Position numbers and translations under genes: made by a program. A DNA stretch of 5,530 nt, taken from Hyphomicrobiales bacterium. GTDB lineage: Bacteria > Pseudomonadota > Alphaproteobacteria > Rhizobiales > GCA-2746425. Location: positions 27,661 to 33,190 of the forward strand of contig NVXB01000026.1 in assembly GCA_002746425.1 (NCBI GenBank), given 5' to 3'. The notes below the pieces were generated by a model, which had not been told where the DNA came from, did no database searches, and saw only the letters and a list, made by a program, of their open reading frames with translations. Below, one piece after another: positions 5,232 through 5,530 of the stretch (positions within the stretch are counted from its first letter, which is position 1; each line of letters begins with the position of its first letter).

Positions 5232-5530
5232 ATGACTTTTATTAAACGTTTGGCTGTAGCTGCATCTGCTGTTGTATTGGCAACTAGCATGGCCAGCGCC
5301 GGAAGCCACGGCATGAAACTTAAAATCGGTACCGAGGGTGCCTATCCTCCATTCAACAATTTGACCGCTGATGGCGAGTTGGTTGGCTTTGATGTGGATA
5401 TTGCAAAAGCTCTTTGCGAAGAAATGAAAGCGGAATGCGAATTCGTGACCCAAGATTGGGACGGCATTATTCCAGCTTTGATCGCCGGAAATTTCGATGC
5501 GATCATCGCGTCTATGTCGATCACTGAAGA
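5232..5530 (+). CDS. Polar amino acid ABC transporter substrate-binding protein, N-terminal part (3' end outside window)
   Basis: This is the periplasmic binding component of a polar amino acid ABC importer (SBP_bac_3 family, which includes HisJ/ArgT and the octopine/nopaline-binding proteins). The visible 99 residues are about 40% of a typical 250-280-residue protein. A signal peptide is clear: KR at residues 5-6, a hydrophobic core, and an ASA cleavage site after residue 23. The mature part starts with the lobe I strand LKIGTEGAYPPF, whose Tyr corresponds to the ligand-stacking residue. The family signature GFDVDIAKALCEEM follows at 56-69. Two Cys seven residues apart (LCEEMKAEC) match the HisJ/ArgT disulfide. 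WDGIIPAL and IIASMSITE follow, the latter with ligand-contact serines. The motif set points to basic or opine-type amino acids, but the ligand is not certain. Permease and ATPase genes probably follow outside the window. Confidence 0.9.
   Translation, partial: MTFIKRLAVAASAVVLATSMASAGSHGMKLKIGTEGAYPPFNNLTADGELVGFDVDIAKALCEEMKAECEFVTQDWDGIIPALIAGNFDAIIASMSITE

Noticed and set aside
5106..5453. A 115-codon minus-strand frame across the leader and start of the binding-protein gene
   Set aside because: The plus strand encodes a clear signal peptide and SBP_bac_3 signature over the same bases; the minus-strand product has no recognisable features.
1..5530. CRISPR arrays, insertion sequences, tRNA or rRNA genes
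   Set aside because: No regularly spaced repeats, transposase-like frames, terminal inverted repeats or tRNA-like folds were seen; nearly all DNA is explained by recognised genes.

Overview
The window looks like ordinary chromosomal DNA from a moderate-GC alphaproteobacterium. This is judged by eye from the protein sequences (the RNase D tail, the MoeA N-terminus and the amino-acid binding protein) and from the gene order; no search was run. There are no mobile elements, CRISPR arrays, tRNA or rRNA genes, and no clear sign of horizontal transfer.

Layout. (1) Positions 1-729 (+) hold the C-terminal two thirds of ribonuclease D (rnd), cut by the left edge. (2) Positions 730-1452 (-) hold a cupin protein with a complete metal-binding cupin core and an unusual acidic tail of about 100 residues. 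It converges on rnd with no bases between the two stop codons. (3) Positions 1453-1670 are a divergent intergenic region with candidate promoters for the cupin (leftward) and for the next operon (rightward). (4) Positions 1671-4996 (+) are a tight four-gene operon, fdhD-mobA-mobB-moeA, in which every junction overlaps. (5) Positions 4997-5231 are a non-coding gap with several inverted repeats, a possible weak promoter and a leader hairpin. (6) From 5232 (+) runs the 5' part of a polar amino acid ABC transporter binding protein, cut by the right edge.

How the genes work together. The central operon covers late molybdenum cofactor steps. MoeA inserts molybdate into molybdopterin, MobA adds GMP to make the bis-MGD form, MobB is a GTP-binding helper of MobA, and FdhD transfers sulfur to the cofactor for formate dehydrogenases. 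The set predicts a molybdenum (or tungsten) formate dehydrogenase elsewhere in the genome. The rnd, cupin and transporter genes show no evident functional link to it.

Nothing here amounts to a new system. The points most worth a second look are the acidic, repeat-bearing cupin tail and the palindromic DNA that encodes it, the FdhD with one cysteine where E. coli has a CxxC pair, and the structured leader of the transporter gene.
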